55,585 nt of DNA from Desulfobulbaceae bacterium UBA2273 (GCA_002347095.1 DDWZ01000025.1:1-55585), one strand, 5' to 3'. Counted from the first letter of the stretch, positions 1 through 9,174 are shown. Made by a program: numbers and translations. Notes: generated by a model not told the origin, from the sequence alone.

Positions 1-1469
1 GCCCGCATGGCCAGGTTGCGCACCTCGTCGGCCACCACGGCGAAACCGGCTCCGGCCTCTCCGGCCCGCGCCGCTTCCACCGCCGCGTTCAGGGCCAGCA
101 GATTGGTCTGGAAGGCGATCTCGTCAATGGTCTTGATGATCTTGGAGGTTTCCTCGCTGGCCTGCGAGATTTCCGCCATGGACTGGGTGAGTTGGCCCAT
201 GGAGGTATTGGCCGTGTCGATCACCCTCCGCGCCTCGCTGGTCAGGGCTTCGGCCTGCCCGACATTGTCGGCGTTTTGTTTGGTCACGGCGGCAATTTCC
301 TCAAGGGAGGCGGAGGTTTCCTCAATGGCGGCGGCCTGATTGCTCGCCCCGTCCGCCAGGGACTGGCTCACCGAGGAAACCTGGCCGGCCGCCGAGGTCA
401 CTTCCTCGGCGCCGCTGTCCAGCTCAAGGCTGATCCTTTCCAGTGCGCCGCCGATCAGGGAGGAGAGATACGCAGCCAGCAAGGCGCTGATCAGGATAAC
501 CAGCAGGGCCGTGGCCGTGGTGACAATCAGCGAGGTCCGCGCCTGACGCATGCCGCTCTCCGCGTGGGCCACAAGCGCATCGGCAAGATGGGTTTCGATC
601 TCCTTCATCAAGTCGATTTTGCCGGTCATGGCATCAAACCAGCGCTCCGCATTGACACCGAAACCTTCCTCAATCTCCTCCTTGAGTTTGCCAAGCACGG
701 TTTGCTCCATGCCCATTACCTCGGCAACCACGGGGGTTTTCATCTTTTCTTCATAAAAAGCTGCCCCCTGTTGCTCGGAAAACAGCTTGAAATTATTCAA
801 AAAAGAAGACTGTTCGGAGAGGTTTTGCACGAACTTTCTCCGCATGCCCGGGGCAAACCGGTCATTGGCAAAGGTATTGTTCAGCACCGCCCGTTCGATG
901 CCCATGCGTTCCTTGGCCTCGACAAAGTTGTAGTAGGCGGTGAGGGCCCGCATGGTTCCGGCATTGGGAGTGGTTCTGGCGATGAGGGGAATCGTGCCCA
1001 GAAATCGGCCGATTGCCCCGGTGTAAAAGGCTATGGCCTCGGGGGCGGCGAGGGTAAGGCTGTCCGCCTGCTGGCGGATCGCGCTGATGGCGCCGAACCC
1101 GGACAGCGCGCTCTGCAATTCTTGCGTCAAGGCCGGGTCCGTTTTGTCGGCCTTGGAATGGTTGAGAAAATCTTTAAGGGCGGCGACCCGCGCGTCGGTT
1201 TCTTCGCGCTGGGCCGGGAGCCGGTCACCGAATTTTTTCCCCTGGCTTCCCAGGAAACCCGCGGTCATCCCCCGTTCTTTCTGGGCTTCGTGGGCGATCT
1301 CGGTGATCAAACCCGCCATGGCGGCAAGCTCCTTGACCATGGTGGCTTGGGCAATGGTTTGATACCGTTCCACCCCGTTGGCAACCAGAATGACTGCCAG
1401 AAAAAAAACCGGGATGGAAACCAGAAGCCGCATCTGGTTTTTGATGGCAAGCGTGTGGAAGAAAGACAT
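1..1469 (-). CDS. Methyl-accepting chemotaxis protein with NIT sensor domain (3'-truncated by window edge)
   Basis: Membrane chemoreceptor; only the first 489 codons lie in the window. The start ATG at 1469 follows an AGGAGGG ribosome site. A transmembrane helix at about residues 12-31 is followed by a long periplasmic region carrying [13 protein letters not shown] (61-73), the signature of nitrate/nitrite-sensing (NIT) domains. A second helix lies at about 302-330. Next comes a short linker with no clear HAMP domain and the cytoplasmic signalling helix, whose hairpin tip ([21 protein letters not shown]) is visible just before the cut. Receptors of this family signal to CheA/CheW. The ligand is inferred from the domain family only. 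The gene stands alone on the minus strand, divergent from nothing visible. Confidence 0.9.
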   Translation of the reverse strand, partial: MSFFHTLAIKNQMRLLVSIPVFFLAVILVANGVERYQTIAQATMVKELAAMAGLITEIAHEAQKERGMTAGFLGSQGKKFGDRLPAQREETDARVAALKDFLNHSKADKTDPALTQELQSALSGFGAISAIRQQADSLTLAAPEAIAFYTGAIGRFLGTIPLIARTTPNAGTMRALTAYYNFVEAKERMGIERAVLNNTFANDRFAPGMRRKFVQNLSEQSSFLNNFKLFSEQQGAAFYEEKMKTPVVAEVMGMEQTVLGKLKEEIEEGFGVNAERWFDAMTGKIDLMKEIETHLADALVAHAESGMRQARTSLIVTTATALLVILISALLAAYLSSLIGGALERISLELDSGAEEVTSAAGQVSSVSQSLADGASNQAAAIEETSASLEEIAAVTKQNADNVGQAEALTSEARRVIDTANTSMGQLTQSMAEISQASEETSKIIKTIDEIAFQTNLLALNAAVEAARAGEAGAGFAVVADEVRNLAMR

Positions 1470-1637
1470 GGGGAACCCTCCTGGGAGCGGAAATGCGATG
1501 GGCCGACGGCGGCACATGCGCCGGCACGACACGGAATGCGCGTACGGGATTATGATGATACTATCACGATCAGGTGGGAAAAAAGAATGACTTAAGTCAA
1601 AATCGGAATAATTCGCAAAAAGCGTGCGGGGAGTTTT

Positions 1638-2072
1638 TTACGGATGGACCAGGGGCAGGCCGGCGCCCTTCCAGGCGCTGATGCCGCCATCCAGGTTGTA
1701 GATCTCCCCATAGCCCTTGCCGGAAAAATAGCGGCCCACCGCATAACTGCGCCCGCCCACGGCGCAAATCAACAGGAGGGGGCGGCCCGTGGGCAAGGTT
1801 GCCGCGCCCTTGGCGAGCTCGCCAAAGGGCATGAGGAGCGAGCCGGGAATGGACCCTTCGTACAGCTCCTCCGGCGAGCGGACATCCACCAGAACCAAAT
1901 CTTTGCGGCTGTCGATGAGGGCCTTGGCTTCTTGCGGCGGCAGGGAGCGAAAGATAGGAGATGTTCCTGCGGCGGCGGAAAGCTGCGCATTTTCCGCGGA
2001 TTCAGGGTCGGAGCAGGCGACGGTGACACAGAGCAGCATCACGGCGGCGATAAGGTGCAGGTATCGTTGCAT
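1638..2072 (-). CDS. Rhodanese-domain lipoprotein
   Basis: 144-residue exported single-domain rhodanese. A hydrophobic N-terminus ends in a lipobox-like VTVAC (Cys20), suggesting a lipid anchor, although the -3 position is not the usual Leu. The rhodanese domain (about 42-142) has LVDVRSPEELYEGSIPGS and the active-site loop ICAVGGRS with catalytic Cys103 intact. It could carry persulfide or handle thiosulfate or cyanide in the cell envelope. It begins 13 bp after the cysteine-desulfurase-like gene and is the last gene of the hisC-cmk-pilZ-yedF-desulfurase operon. A role in sulfur or selenium transfer is inferred from that context; the exact sulfur acceptor cannot be seen. Confidence 0.8.
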   Translation of the reverse strand: MQRYLHLIAAVMLLCVTVACSDPESAENAQLSAAAGTSPIFRSLPPQEAKALIDSRKDLVLVDVRSPEELYEGSIPGSLLMPFGELAKGAATLPTGRPLLLICAVGGRSYAVGRYFSGKGYGEIYNLDGGISAWKGAGLPLVHP

Positions 2073-2085
2073 GGGGTTCCAATGG

Positions 2086-3243
2086 TTATCGGGTTGTGTT
2101 GATCTGGTCCAGGGCGGCGAGCACGGTGCGGATATCCCCTTCGGTGTTGAAAAAGCCGGGGGAGAGACGCAGGGTGCCCTGGGGAAAGGTTCCGATGCTG
2201 CGGTGGGCGGCGGGCGCGCAGTGGAGTCCTGCCCTGGACATGATTCCGTAATTGCGGTCGAGGAGAAAGGCGAGATCGGCCACGCTTTTGCCGTCCATGG
2301 TCAGGGAAACCGCAGCCCCTCTGGTGTCGCTGGGGGGGGGGCCGTACACGGTGACGCCCTGTATCTGGCTCAACCCCTCCAGCAGCATCCGGGTGAGGCG
2401 CGCTTCGTGGCGCCGGATCGTTTCCCGCCCGGTTTTTTTGATATACTCCAACCCCGCAGCCAGACCGCCGATGCCAACAGTGTTGGGTGTTCCCGCTTCA
2501 TGGCAGTCCGGCATGAGCTGCGGCTGTTCTTCGAGTTCCGAATTGCTGCCCGTGCCGCCCATGGTCAGCGGCGGGACTACGAGCCCTTGCCTGAGCAGGA
2601 AGCCGCCGGTGCCGGTGGGGCCGAACAGCCCCTTGTGTCCGGTGAAGGCGAGAAAATCGATGCCAAAGGCTTCCATGTCCAGGGGGAAAACCCCGGCGGA
2701 CTGGGCCGCGTCCACCAGAAGCAGCGCCCCGCCCTTGCGGGCTCCGATGGCACCAAGATCGGCCATGGCGCCGGTCACATTGGAGACATGGTTGATAATG
2801 ATCAGCCGGGTCTTTGCGTTCAACTGCCTGGGGATATCATCCGGGTCGATATTGCCGCTGGGATCGGTTGGTAGAATCGTCAGGGAAATCCCCCGGGTTT
2901 TTTCCAGATACCGCAGGGGGCGCATCACCGAGTTGTGTTCCATGCCCGTGGTCAGCACCTGGTCGCCGGGTTGGAGCAAGCCGAAAATCCCCACATTGAG
3001 CGCCTCGGTGACATTGCTGGTGAATACTACCCGGCTCGAATCCGGGCAGCCGAAGAAATCTGCGACCAGCTCGCGGGCCTCAAAGATCACCCGGCTGGCA
3101 GCCAGGGAAAAGCGGTGCGCCGAGCGGCCGGGGCTCAGGGATATCTCTTGGATCAACCGTTGCATGGCCGCACCCACCTCCGGCGGCTTGGGAAAGGAGG
3201 TGGCGGCGTTGTCGAGATAGATGGGAGAAGAGGAATCGGGCAT
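2086..3243 (-). CDS. Cysteine desulfurase family aminotransferase (class V)
   Basis: 385-residue PLP enzyme of the NifS/SufS-like family, closest in layout to the subgroup that travels with YedF/SelD genes. It starts YLDNAATSFPKP, carries HVSNVTGAM and LLVDAAQSAG, and has the PLP lysine in FTGHKGLFGPTG (Lys204). Near the C-terminus RAGLHCAPAAHR supplies the conserved catalytic cysteine. The family removes S or Se from cysteine or selenocysteine. It lies 20 bp downstream of yedF and 13 bp upstream of a rhodanese gene, which fits delivery of persulfide or selenide. A run of ten C residues (minus strand, 2332-2341) codes for part of a Pro-Pro-Pro stretch; the frame is intact. Confidence 0.85.
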   Translation of the reverse strand: MPDSSSPIYLDNAATSFPKPPEVGAAMQRLIQEISLSPGRSAHRFSLAASRVIFEARELVADFFGCPDSSRVVFTSNVTEALNVGIFGLLQPGDQVLTTGMEHNSVMRPLRYLEKTRGISLTILPTDPSGNIDPDDIPRQLNAKTRLIIINHVSNVTGAMADLGAIGARKGGALLLVDAAQSAGVFPLDMEAFGIDFLAFTGHKGLFGPTGTGGFLLRQGLVVPPLTMGGTGSNSELEEQPQLMPDCHEAGTPNTVGIGGLAAGLEYIKKTGRETIRRHEARLTRMLLEGLSQIQGVTVYGPPPSDTRGAAVSLTMDGKSVADLAFLLDRNYGIMSRAGLHCAPAAHRSIGTFPQGTLRLSPGFFNTEGDIRTVLAALDQINTTR

Positions 3244-3263
3244 ATGGGGGGCGAAGGGGGCCT

Positions 3264-3878
3264 TCAGTAGGGGCTGACCACTGTGGTGGCCTGGGCCATG
3301 GCGTCCATGATCTCGAACATGTTGGTGACCTGGCCCACCAGCAGGGAATCCTTGAGGTTGAAGAAATCGAGGCAGGTGCCGCAGGAGTAGATTTCCACCC
3401 CCTGGGCGGCCAGATCCTGCAACGGCGCGATCAGGTCGGATTCGGTGGCGGTGATTTTCACCCCTCCGTTGTAAAAGAAGATCTTTGCGGGCAGGGGGCT
3501 GAGGTTCTTGATCGTTTTGACATAGGCCCGCATGAGCACTCGGCCCAGCGCATCGTCGCCGCGGCCCATGGTCTCGGCCGGGATGACCATGACGATGCCG
3601 GTGGTGGGCAGGTCGCAGCGGTATTCCTCCGGAGCTGGAACTGCGCCGGCATCCTTGGCGGAGGTGTCCTTGCTGAGCGTGATGTGGCGGGTGTCGCCGG
3701 AGGCGCGTATTGTCACTGCGCAGCCCTGGCTCTTGCCGAAGCGGGCCAGATTGCTCTGGGCTGCCTCGTTATCGACCAGCACCTCCACCGAGCCTTGGGC
3801 CACGGAGTCGAGTAATTCCTTGGCCCTGATCACGGGTTGCGGGCAGGCCAGTCCCCGGCAATCAAGTACCGTATGCAT
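3264..3878 (-). CDS. yedF: YedF, TusA-DsrE-like selenium/sulfur metabolism protein
   Basis: 204-residue protein. Residues 1-70 are a TusA-like domain with DCRGLACPQPVIRAKELL, whose CPxP motif holds the sulfur-carrying cysteine. The C-terminal half is DsrE-like, with YSCGTCLDFFNLKDSLLVG. This two-domain arrangement is that of the selenium-associated YedF family, thought to take up sulfur or selenium from a desulfurase. The ATG at 3878 is preferred over the one at 3905, because GGGGA stands just before it and the longer form would overlap the pilZ stop without a ribosome site. It lies between pilZ and the class V aminotransferase in one operon. The selD and selA genes are not in the window. Confidence 0.88.
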   Translation of the reverse strand: MHTVLDCRGLACPQPVIRAKELLDSVAQGSVEVLVDNEAAQSNLARFGKSQGCAVTIRASGDTRHITLSKDTSAKDAGAVPAPEEYRCDLPTTGIVMVIPAETMGRGDDALGRVLMRAYVKTIKNLSPLPAKIFFYNGGVKITATESDLIAPLQDLAAQGVEIYSCGTCLDFFNLKDSLLVGQVTNMFEIMDAMAQATTVVSPY

Positions 3879-3897
3879 AGTATTCCCCAGCCCTGCT

Positions 3898-4245
3898 TCA
3901 GTCATTGAAGCTTATCTGGTTCACCAGATCGCGGATGATATCCTGGGTCTTCGCATCGAGTTTGGGCGCTGCAAACCCTGTGTCGTAAAAATCAGGGTTG
4001 ATGTCGTTGGAGCTCCACATGCTCTGCGCCTCGAAATAGAGATCCTTTTGCGAAAAATACCCCTCCGGCAGCATCATCCGCAGGTGATAGTTCCGGTTGG
4101 TGGGAATCCGCTGCTTGCTCACCAGCTTGAGGCCGCCGGTGGTTACATCGACGAGGTGGCCCAGGAGTTCGTTGGCCTCATCATCGTAGACTTCAAGGTA
4201 ATAGACAAGGTGTCTGCGTTTCAGGGCTCTGGTCTCGTCGGTCAT
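3898..4245 (-). CDS. PilZ domain protein
   Basis: 115-residue soluble protein that is little more than one PilZ domain. It has RALKRRHLVYYLEVYD near the N-terminus (the arginine-rich c-di-GMP-contacting segment) and LVDVTTGGLKLVS (the D/NxSxxG-type loop, here with Thr). PilZ domains bind c-di-GMP and act on a partner. The ATG at 4245 is preceded by AGGAGAG. It sits between cmk and yedF in an otherwise metabolic operon, and its target cannot be read from the sequence. HD-GYP and GGDEF proteins elsewhere in the window show that c-di-GMP signalling is present. Confidence 0.82.
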   Translation of the reverse strand: MTDETRALKRRHLVYYLEVYDDEANELLGHLVDVTTGGLKLVSKQRIPTNRNYHLRMMLPEGYFSQKDLYFEAQSMWSSNDINPDFYDTGFAAPKLDAKTQDIIRDLVNQISFND

Positions 4246-4271
4246 GACTTTCTCTCCTGTTGGCCGCTGGA

Positions 4272-4952
4272 TCAACGGGCTGACTCGGCAATGCGCTCCA
4301 GCATGAAGGCAATGACCGCTTCGGGGCCCATGCTGGAAGAATCGACAAGAATGGCGTCATCCGCGGCTTTGAGCGGGGCAAGCGTGCGTCTGGAATCATC
4401 ATAGTCACGTTTGCTGATCTGGTCCAGAATTTCCTGAAAATCGACGATCTGCCCTTTTTCCGCCAGTTGCTTCTGGCGGCGGCGCGCCCGCTCCTCGGCC
4501 GAGGCGTTGAGGAAAAATTTGCAGGATGCCTTGGGGAAGACCACCGTCCCCATGTCGCGGCCCTCGGCGACAATCCCGCCCTTTTCTCCCAGTTGCCGCT
4601 GGAGAGCGGTGAGTTTTTCCCGCACCAGCGGGTTGGCGGAAACCCGCGAGGCGACCATGCCCATCTCCGGGGTGCGGATGGCCTGGGAAACGTCCTCGCC
4701 GTTGAGTACCACCCGCACATCGTCATCGGTGTTGGGGGTCAGGGTCAGTTCGATTGCGGCCAAGGATTTTGTGAGCGCGGGTGTGTCGGCCAGATCAATA
4801 CCCTGCCGTGTAAGCGCCAGCCCCACCGCCCGGTACATGGCGCCGGTGTCCAGATAGGTAAAATGGAGCTTCGCGGCCAATCCCCGGCTGATCGTGCTTT
4901 TGCCCGCGCCCGAAGGGCCGTCGATGGTGACGATCCCCTTGGGGTCAAGCAC
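4272..4952 (-). CDS. cmk: Cytidylate kinase
   Basis: 226-residue NMP kinase that phosphorylates CMP and dCMP. GIVTIDGPSGAGKSTISRGLA is the P-loop with the DGPSGAGKS form typical of Cmk. LDTGAMYRAVGL and EGRDMGTVVFP are the substrate-binding motifs. The start is best placed at the GTG at 4952 (VLDPKG), which has GAGGTGG upstream and overlaps the end of hisC by 8 bp, implying translational coupling. A TTG at 4973 is the only longer alternative. The hisC-cmk pair leads the operon that continues with pilZ, yedF and the desulfurase. Confidence 0.93.
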   Translation of the reverse strand: MLDPKGIVTIDGPSGAGKSTISRGLAAKLHFTYLDTGAMYRAVGLALTRQGIDLADTPALTKSLAAIELTLTPNTDDDVRVVLNGEDVSQAIRTPEMGMVASRVSANPLVREKLTALQRQLGEKGGIVAEGRDMGTVVFPKASCKFFLNASAEERARRRQKQLAEKGQIVDFQEILDQISKRDYDDSRRTLAPLKAADDAILVDSSSMGPEAVIAFMLERIAESAR

Positions 4953-6048
4953 GGTCCACCTCGGTGAGCGCAACGGCCAGCGCCTTGACGAAGCGCTGGT
5001 TTTCCGCGGGCAGCCCCACGGTGATGCGGATATAGGTCGGGAAGCCGTACGCGTTCATGGGCCGGACGATGACCCCCTGGTGGAGCAGGGCTTCGTAGAG
5101 CTTCTTGCCGTCACCCTTGACATCGATGAGGAAAAAGTTGGTCTGGGTGGGAAAGGGTGTACAGCCGAGCTTTTCCACCTCGCTGCTCAACCAGGCGATC
5201 CCCTCCCGGGTAAAGGCGATGGTTTTCTCATAATGCTCGTCATCGCCCAGGGCGGCCAAGGCGCCAGCCTGGGCGGGCAGATTGACGTTGAAGGGCTGCC
5301 GGACCCGGTGCAGGTAGTCGGCGATATCGGCGTGCATCAGGCCGTAGCCCACGCGTAAGCCCGCCAGGCCGTAGGCCTTGGAAAAGGTGCGCAGGGCCAC
5401 CACCGGCACTCGGTGCTTGAGATAATCCCGGGCGTCGATCCGCAGAGCCGGTTCGACAAAATCCACATACGCCTCGTCGAGAGCGACGATCACCTGATCC
5501 GGCACCTTGTCGAGGAAAGCGCTGAAGGTCTCGTGGCTGAACACCGTGCCGCAGGGGTTGTTGGGGTTGTCGAGAAAGATGAGCCGGGTTTTTTCCGTGA
5601 TCTGCCGGGCGATTGCGTCCAGGTCGTGGTGCATGTTGACCAGGGGCACCACCCGGTTGACGCCGCCCTGGGCCTGGACCGCCTTCTGGTAGACGAGAAA
5701 GGTGGGCTGGCTGGTGATCACTTCTTCGCCAGGCCCGAGAAAGGCGGCGATCAGCAACTGGATGACCTCGTTGGAGCCGTTGCCGAAAACCAGTTGGTTC
5801 GGGGAGACGCCGATCTTTTCGGCCAGCGCCTCGGCCAGGTAATAGCAACTGCCGTCGGGATAGCGGTGCAGGTTCTTCAGGCTGTCGGCCACGGCGGCCA
5901 CGGCCTTTGGGGACGGGCCCAAGGCGTTTTCGTTGGAGGCCAGCTTGATGGAGCCGGTGATGCCGTACTCGCGCTCCAGCTCTTCCAGGGGCTTGCCCGG
6001 CGGATAGGGAATGAGGCTGGCGATGTTGTCGCGCACAGGGAGTTTCAT
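4945..6048 (-). CDS. hisC: Histidinol-phosphate aminotransferase
   Basis: 367-residue PLP-dependent class II-fold aminotransferase, step seven of histidine synthesis (imidazole acetol phosphate to histidinol phosphate, glutamate as donor). Diagnostic stretches are NENALGPSPKA, FGNGSNEVIQ, LDNPNNPCGT, LDEAYVDF and the PLP lysine in RTFSKAYGLAGLRVGYG. Length is normal for the family. The ATG at 6048 has AAGGA 11 bp upstream. It is the first gene of the minus-strand operon hisC-cmk-pilZ-yedF-desulfurase-rhodanese and overlaps cmk by 8 bp. Some enzymes of this family also accept aromatic substrates. Confidence 0.93.
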   Translation of the reverse strand: MKLPVRDNIASLIPYPPGKPLEELEREYGITGSIKLASNENALGPSPKAVAAVADSLKNLHRYPDGSCYYLAEALAEKIGVSPNQLVFGNGSNEVIQLLIAAFLGPGEEVITSQPTFLVYQKAVQAQGGVNRVVPLVNMHHDLDAIARQITEKTRLIFLDNPNNPCGTVFSHETFSAFLDKVPDQVIVALDEAYVDFVEPALRIDARDYLKHRVPVVALRTFSKAYGLAGLRVGYGLMHADIADYLHRVRQPFNVNLPAQAGALAALGDDEHYEKTIAFTREGIAWLSSEVEKLGCTPFPTQTNFFLIDVKGDGKKLYEALLHQGVIVRPMNAYGFPTYIRITVGLPAENQRFVKALAVALTEVDRA

Positions 6049-6069
6049 GGGCGTAAAATCCTTATAATA

Positions 6070-6106
6070 AAGCTATAAGCCGTGAGCTGTCAGCTTACAG
6101 CTTACA
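6070..6106. repeat. Short palindromic intergenic repeat at the gatA stop codon
   Basis: Between hisC and gatA there is an imperfect palindrome built from AGCTATAAGC, GTGAGCTG, AGCTTAC and AGCTTAC units. Read on the minus strand, the gatA stop codon TAA (6102-6104) is the first part of a GTAAGCT unit that is repeated once in tandem. Such AGCT/TAAGC-rich palindromes look like dispersed intergenic repeats. Only one clear copy was seen here. Confidence 0.45.
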
Positions 6107-7556
6107 TTGGCTTTTTGCCTGCCAGGTCGAGCCGTTGTTCCAGGGCATAGGCAGCACGGAAGATTTTCTCCTCGGCAAAATGGCTGGCCTGGAGCTGGAG
6201 GCCGATGGGCAACCCGCTACTGCTCATCCCGCAGGGCACCGACATGCCCGGCAAGCCTGCCAGATTGGTGCAAATGGTAAGGATATCGGAGAGATAGACG
6301 CTCAGTGGGTCGTCGATTTTTTCCCCGATCTTCCAGGCCGGGGCGGGGGTGACCGGAGAGACCAGCAGGTCGCACTGGCTGAAGGCCTTGGCGTAATCCT
6401 GGACGATCAGGGTGCGGACCTGGGAGGCCTTCTTGTAATAGGCGTCGTAGTAGCCGGAAGACAGGGCGTAGGTGCCGATGATGATCCGCCGTTTCACCTC
6501 CTCGCCGAAGCCCTGGGAGCGGCTGTGGCGGTACATCTCCAGCAGTTCGTGCTGGTCGTGGTCGCGGAAGCCGTACCGGACCCCGTCGTAGCGGGCCAGG
6601 TTGGAGCTGGCCTCGGCCGGGGCGATGATGTAGTAGGCCGCCACCCCGTACTCGGTGTGGGGCAGGGAGATCTCCACGGTCTTGGCCCCGGCCTCGGTGA
6701 GCAGCCCGATCCCCTTGCGCACCGCCTGCTCCACCTCCGGGTCAAGCCCCGCGCCGAAGTATTCCTTGGGAATGCCGATGGTGAGGCCGTTCAGATCCGC
6801 TCCAAGGGCGGCGGTGTAGTCCGGCACCGGCTGGTTGACCGAGGTGGAATCCCGCGGGTCGTAACCGCTGATGGCCTTGAGCATGATGGCGGCGTCGCGC
6901 ACATCCTTGGTGAGCGGTCCGACCTGATCCAGGGAGGAGGCATAGGCCAGCAGGCCGAAGCGGGAGACCCGCCCATAGGTGGGCTTGATCCCGACGATGC
7001 CGCAGTGGGAGGCGGGCTGGCGGATGGAGCCGCCGGTGTCAGAGCCCAGCGAGGCGATGCATTCGTCCGCCGCCACCGAGGCTGCCGAGCCGCCGCTGGA
7101 GCCGCCGCAGACATGGGCCAGGTTCCAGGGGTTCTTCGGCACCCCGTAGGCGCAGTTTTCATTGGCCGAGCCCATGGCGAACTCGTCCATGCTCGCCTTG
7201 CCGAGGATCACCGCGCCCTCAACCCGCAGCTTTTCGATTACCGTGGCGTCGTAGGGGGGGATGAACGGTTCGAGGATCTTGGAGCCGGCCGTGGTGCGCA
7301 GCCCCTTGGTGCAGAGGACATCCTTGATGGAGAGCGGGATGCCGCAGAGGCTGCCGCCCTCGCCCCTTTTGCGCTGTTCGTCCGCACCCTCGGCCTGGGC
7401 CAGGGCGTTGTTGCGGTCCAGGGTGATATAGGCGCGGACCTTGTCCTCCACCGCGTCGATCCGGTCGAGTACCGAACGGGTCAGCTCCAGGGAGGAGATC
7501 TCCCCCTTGGCCAGGAGATCCTGTAAGGCATGAATGGTTAAGGCGTGGAGTTCCAT
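6102..7556 (-). CDS. gatA: Aspartyl/glutamyl-tRNA amidotransferase subunit A
   Basis: 484-residue amidase subunit of GatCAB, which converts Glu-tRNA(Gln) or Asp-tRNA(Asn) to the amidated form. The amidase-signature catalytic residues are visible: Lys in [11 protein letters not shown], and the two serines of the Ser-cisSer-Lys triad in [12 protein letters not shown] and [13 protein letters not shown]. The start is placed at MELHALTI (7556); the 20 codons upstream in the same frame have no family counterpart. gatC lies 132 bp upstream with a terminator between. No gatB is seen in the window, so subunit B must be encoded elsewhere. Confidence 0.95.
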   Translation of the reverse strand: MELHALTIHALQDLLAKGEISSLELTRSVLDRIDAVEDKVRAYITLDRNNALAQAEGADEQRKRGEGGSLCGIPLSIKDVLCTKGLRTTAGSKILEPFIPPYDATVIEKLRVEGAVILGKASMDEFAMGSANENCAYGVPKNPWNLAHVCGGSSGGSAASVAADECIASLGSDTGGSIRQPASHCGIVGIKPTYGRVSRFGLLAYASSLDQVGPLTKDVRDAAIMLKAISGYDPRDSTSVNQPVPDYTAALGADLNGLTIGIPKEYFGAGLDPEVEQAVRKGIGLLTEAGAKTVEISLPHTEYGVAAYYIIAPAEASSNLARYDGVRYGFRDHDQHELLEMYRHSRSQGFGEEVKRRIIIGTYALSSGYYDAYYKKASQVRTLIVQDYAKAFSQCDLLVSPVTPAPAWKIGEKIDDPLSVYLSDILTICTNLAGLPGMSVPCGMSSSGLPIGLQLQASHFAEEKIFRAAYALEQRLDLAGKKPM

Positions 7557-7614
7557 AATGCACCGTACCGCTTGATTTTCTGAGATGTCTGCCGGAGGCG
7601 CGGGGAGGGCCAAC

Positions 7615-7641
7615 AAAAACGGACCTCGGAAAGGAGGTCCG
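7615..7641 (-). terminator. Intrinsic terminator between gatC and gatA
   Basis: On the minus strand CGGACCTC and GAGGTCCG form a perfect 8-bp stem (7641-7634 with 7627-7620), closed by a CTTTCC loop and followed directly by TTTTT (7619-7615). It lies about 48 bp after the gatC stop and about 58 bp before the gatA start, so it would reduce or regulate read-through. Confidence 0.75.
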
Positions 7642-7688
7642 CAAGGAAACCGGCAGGCAGCTACGTATTTGCAATAACTCCTAGTATC

Positions 7689-7973
7689 CTAAATAACCCT
7701 GGGCACCACGAAGGCTTCGCCGTTTTGCAACGGGCCGTTGGCCAGGGCTTCCCGCTGGGACAGGGAAGCCTTTGTTTCGTCTTCGCGGAAGGCATTGCGG
7801 AGGGCCAAGGCATGGGTCGTGGGCTGAACGGAGCTGGTGTCCAGCTCATCCAGCTTTTCCACATAGCTCAGGATGGTGTCCAGTTGGAGGGTGGTTTTTT
7901 CCACCTCCGCCTCCGACAGCGAAAGCCTCGCCAGCGTGGCGACATATCGTACTTCTTCCGGGGTGATTTTCAT
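7689..7973 (-). CDS. gatC: Aspartyl/glutamyl-tRNA amidotransferase subunit C
   Basis: 94-residue small subunit that stabilises GatA within GatCAB. It starts MKITPEEVRYVATLARLSL and ends with EAFVVPRVI, the usual C-terminal form. The ATG at 7973 has AAGG just upstream; the 12 in-frame codons before it are not part of the family. It is followed by an intrinsic terminator and then gatA. Confidence 0.92.
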   Translation of the reverse strand: MKITPEEVRYVATLARLSLSEAEVEKTTLQLDTILSYVEKLDELDTSSVQPTTHALALRNAFREDETKASLSQREALANGPLQNGEAFVVPRVI

Positions 7974-8037
7974 GCCTTGTTTTGTAACGTATTCAGCCGG
8001 GCAAGTCAATGCCTGATGGTCTTGGTAAAAGCAGGGG

Positions 8038-9096
8038 TCAGCCTACCGCCATTTTTGCCTGGGTTTCGAGAACCTCGACAAATATCTCCACCACCTCCGG
8101 GTCAAACTGGCTCCCGGCGCAACGGCGCAGTTCGGCAATGGCATCGTTGAGCTCCAGGTTTTGCCTGTAGCTGCGCTTGGAGGTCATGGCGTCATAGCTG
8201 TCCGCCGCGGTGATGATCTTGGTCAGCAGATTGAGGTCATTTCCGCCCAGGCCGTCAGGATAGCCCTTGCCATCCATGCGTTCGTGGTGGTGGCGGACAA
8301 GGAACAGCTCCTGCTGCATGAAGGCCAGGGGCTTGATGATGTTGGCCCCGACCTCGGGATGCTTTTTCATCAGGATCCATTCCTCATCGGAAAGCGGCCC
8401 GGGTTTCCGGATGTAGTTGACATCCACCACCAGCTTGCCGATGTCGTGCACCTTGCAGGCCCGCTCCAGCACGGTCAGATCGTCCTGGCCCAACCGCATG
8501 GCCCGGCCGATGTTCATGGCGTGGAAGGTGACCCGGTTGGTGTGGCCCGCGGTGTACATGTCCTTTTCTTCCAGGGCCGTCTGCAGGGTGAGCATGGTGT
8601 TCAGGGCGGAGATTTCCAGGTTTTCGTTGTATTCTTCCAGCAAGCGATTTTTTTCCGCCAGCTCCCTGGTTTTGTTGCGCACCTCGACTTCCAGGTTTTC
8701 CTTGTAGGCCTTCTCCTGGAGGACGTACATCCGCTTCTCGATGGCCCGCTTGACCTTGATGTTGAAGATGTCCAGGTCTTCGATGGGCTTGGGGATGAAG
8801 TCGTAGGCCCCCAGGTTGATGGCCTTGACCGCGTATTCCATGGAGCCTGCGCCGGTGAGGAAGATCACCGGAATTCCGTAATTGCGGTCGTTGATGAGCT
8901 TGAGGGTTTCAAATCCGTCCAGGCCGGGCATGTTGATGTCGAGGATGACGAGGTCAAAATCCCCATTGAGGGCGGCCAGCGCCTCTTCGCCGCTGGCGCA
9001 GGGCACCACTGCGTGGCCGAACATGGTGAGGATTTTGTAGACGGCTTCCCGAACCAGGGTGTCGTCGTCCGCGATGAGGATTTTTGCCTGTGCCAT
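8038..9096 (-). CDS. Response regulator with HD-GYP c-di-GMP phosphodiesterase domain
   Basis: 352 residues. The N-terminal receiver has the acidic pair ADDD, the phospho-acceptor in LVILDINMPGLDG, Thr in IFLTGAG and Lys in DFIPKPI. A coiled-coil stretch (about 120-170) follows. The C-terminal HD-GYP domain has HTNRVTFH, the HD pair in KVHDIGKL, the ligand histidines in RHHHERMDGKGYPDGL and the GYP-type loop. HD-GYP enzymes hydrolyse c-di-GMP to GMP or pGpG. The start ATG at 9096 (MAQAKIL) has GAAGGAT upstream. No partner kinase is adjacent, so it appears to be an orphan regulator. Confidence 0.93.
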   Translation of the reverse strand: MAQAKILIADDDTLVREAVYKILTMFGHAVVPCASGEEALAALNGDFDLVILDINMPGLDGFETLKLINDRNYGIPVIFLTGAGSMEYAVKAINLGAYDFIPKPIEDLDIFNIKVKRAIEKRMYVLQEKAYKENLEVEVRNKTRELAEKNRLLEEYNENLEISALNTMLTLQTALEEKDMYTAGHTNRVTFHAMNIGRAMRLGQDDLTVLERACKVHDIGKLVVDVNYIRKPGPLSDEEWILMKKHPEVGANIIKPLAFMQQELFLVRHHHERMDGKGYPDGLGGNDLNLLTKIITAADSYDAMTSKRSYRQNLELNDAIAELRRCAGSQFDPEVVEIFVEVLETQAKMAVG

Positions 9097-9174
9097 GTGA
9101 AGATCCTTCAGGGTGTGTGTGATCATGGGCCGCGCTGGCAGTAATGATTATCCTTTTATAACACAGAGTTTCCC

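Noticed and set aside
192..1595. 467-codon plus-strand reading frame
   Set aside because: It is antisense to the chemoreceptor gene. The minus strand gives a continuous protein with family motifs, while this frame gives low-complexity Gly/Arg/His-rich sequence.
3264..3878. Selenoprotein (in-frame UGA) in the selenium-linked operon
   Set aside because: All reading frames in the operon are intact without recoding, and no SECIS-like stem after a UGA was found.
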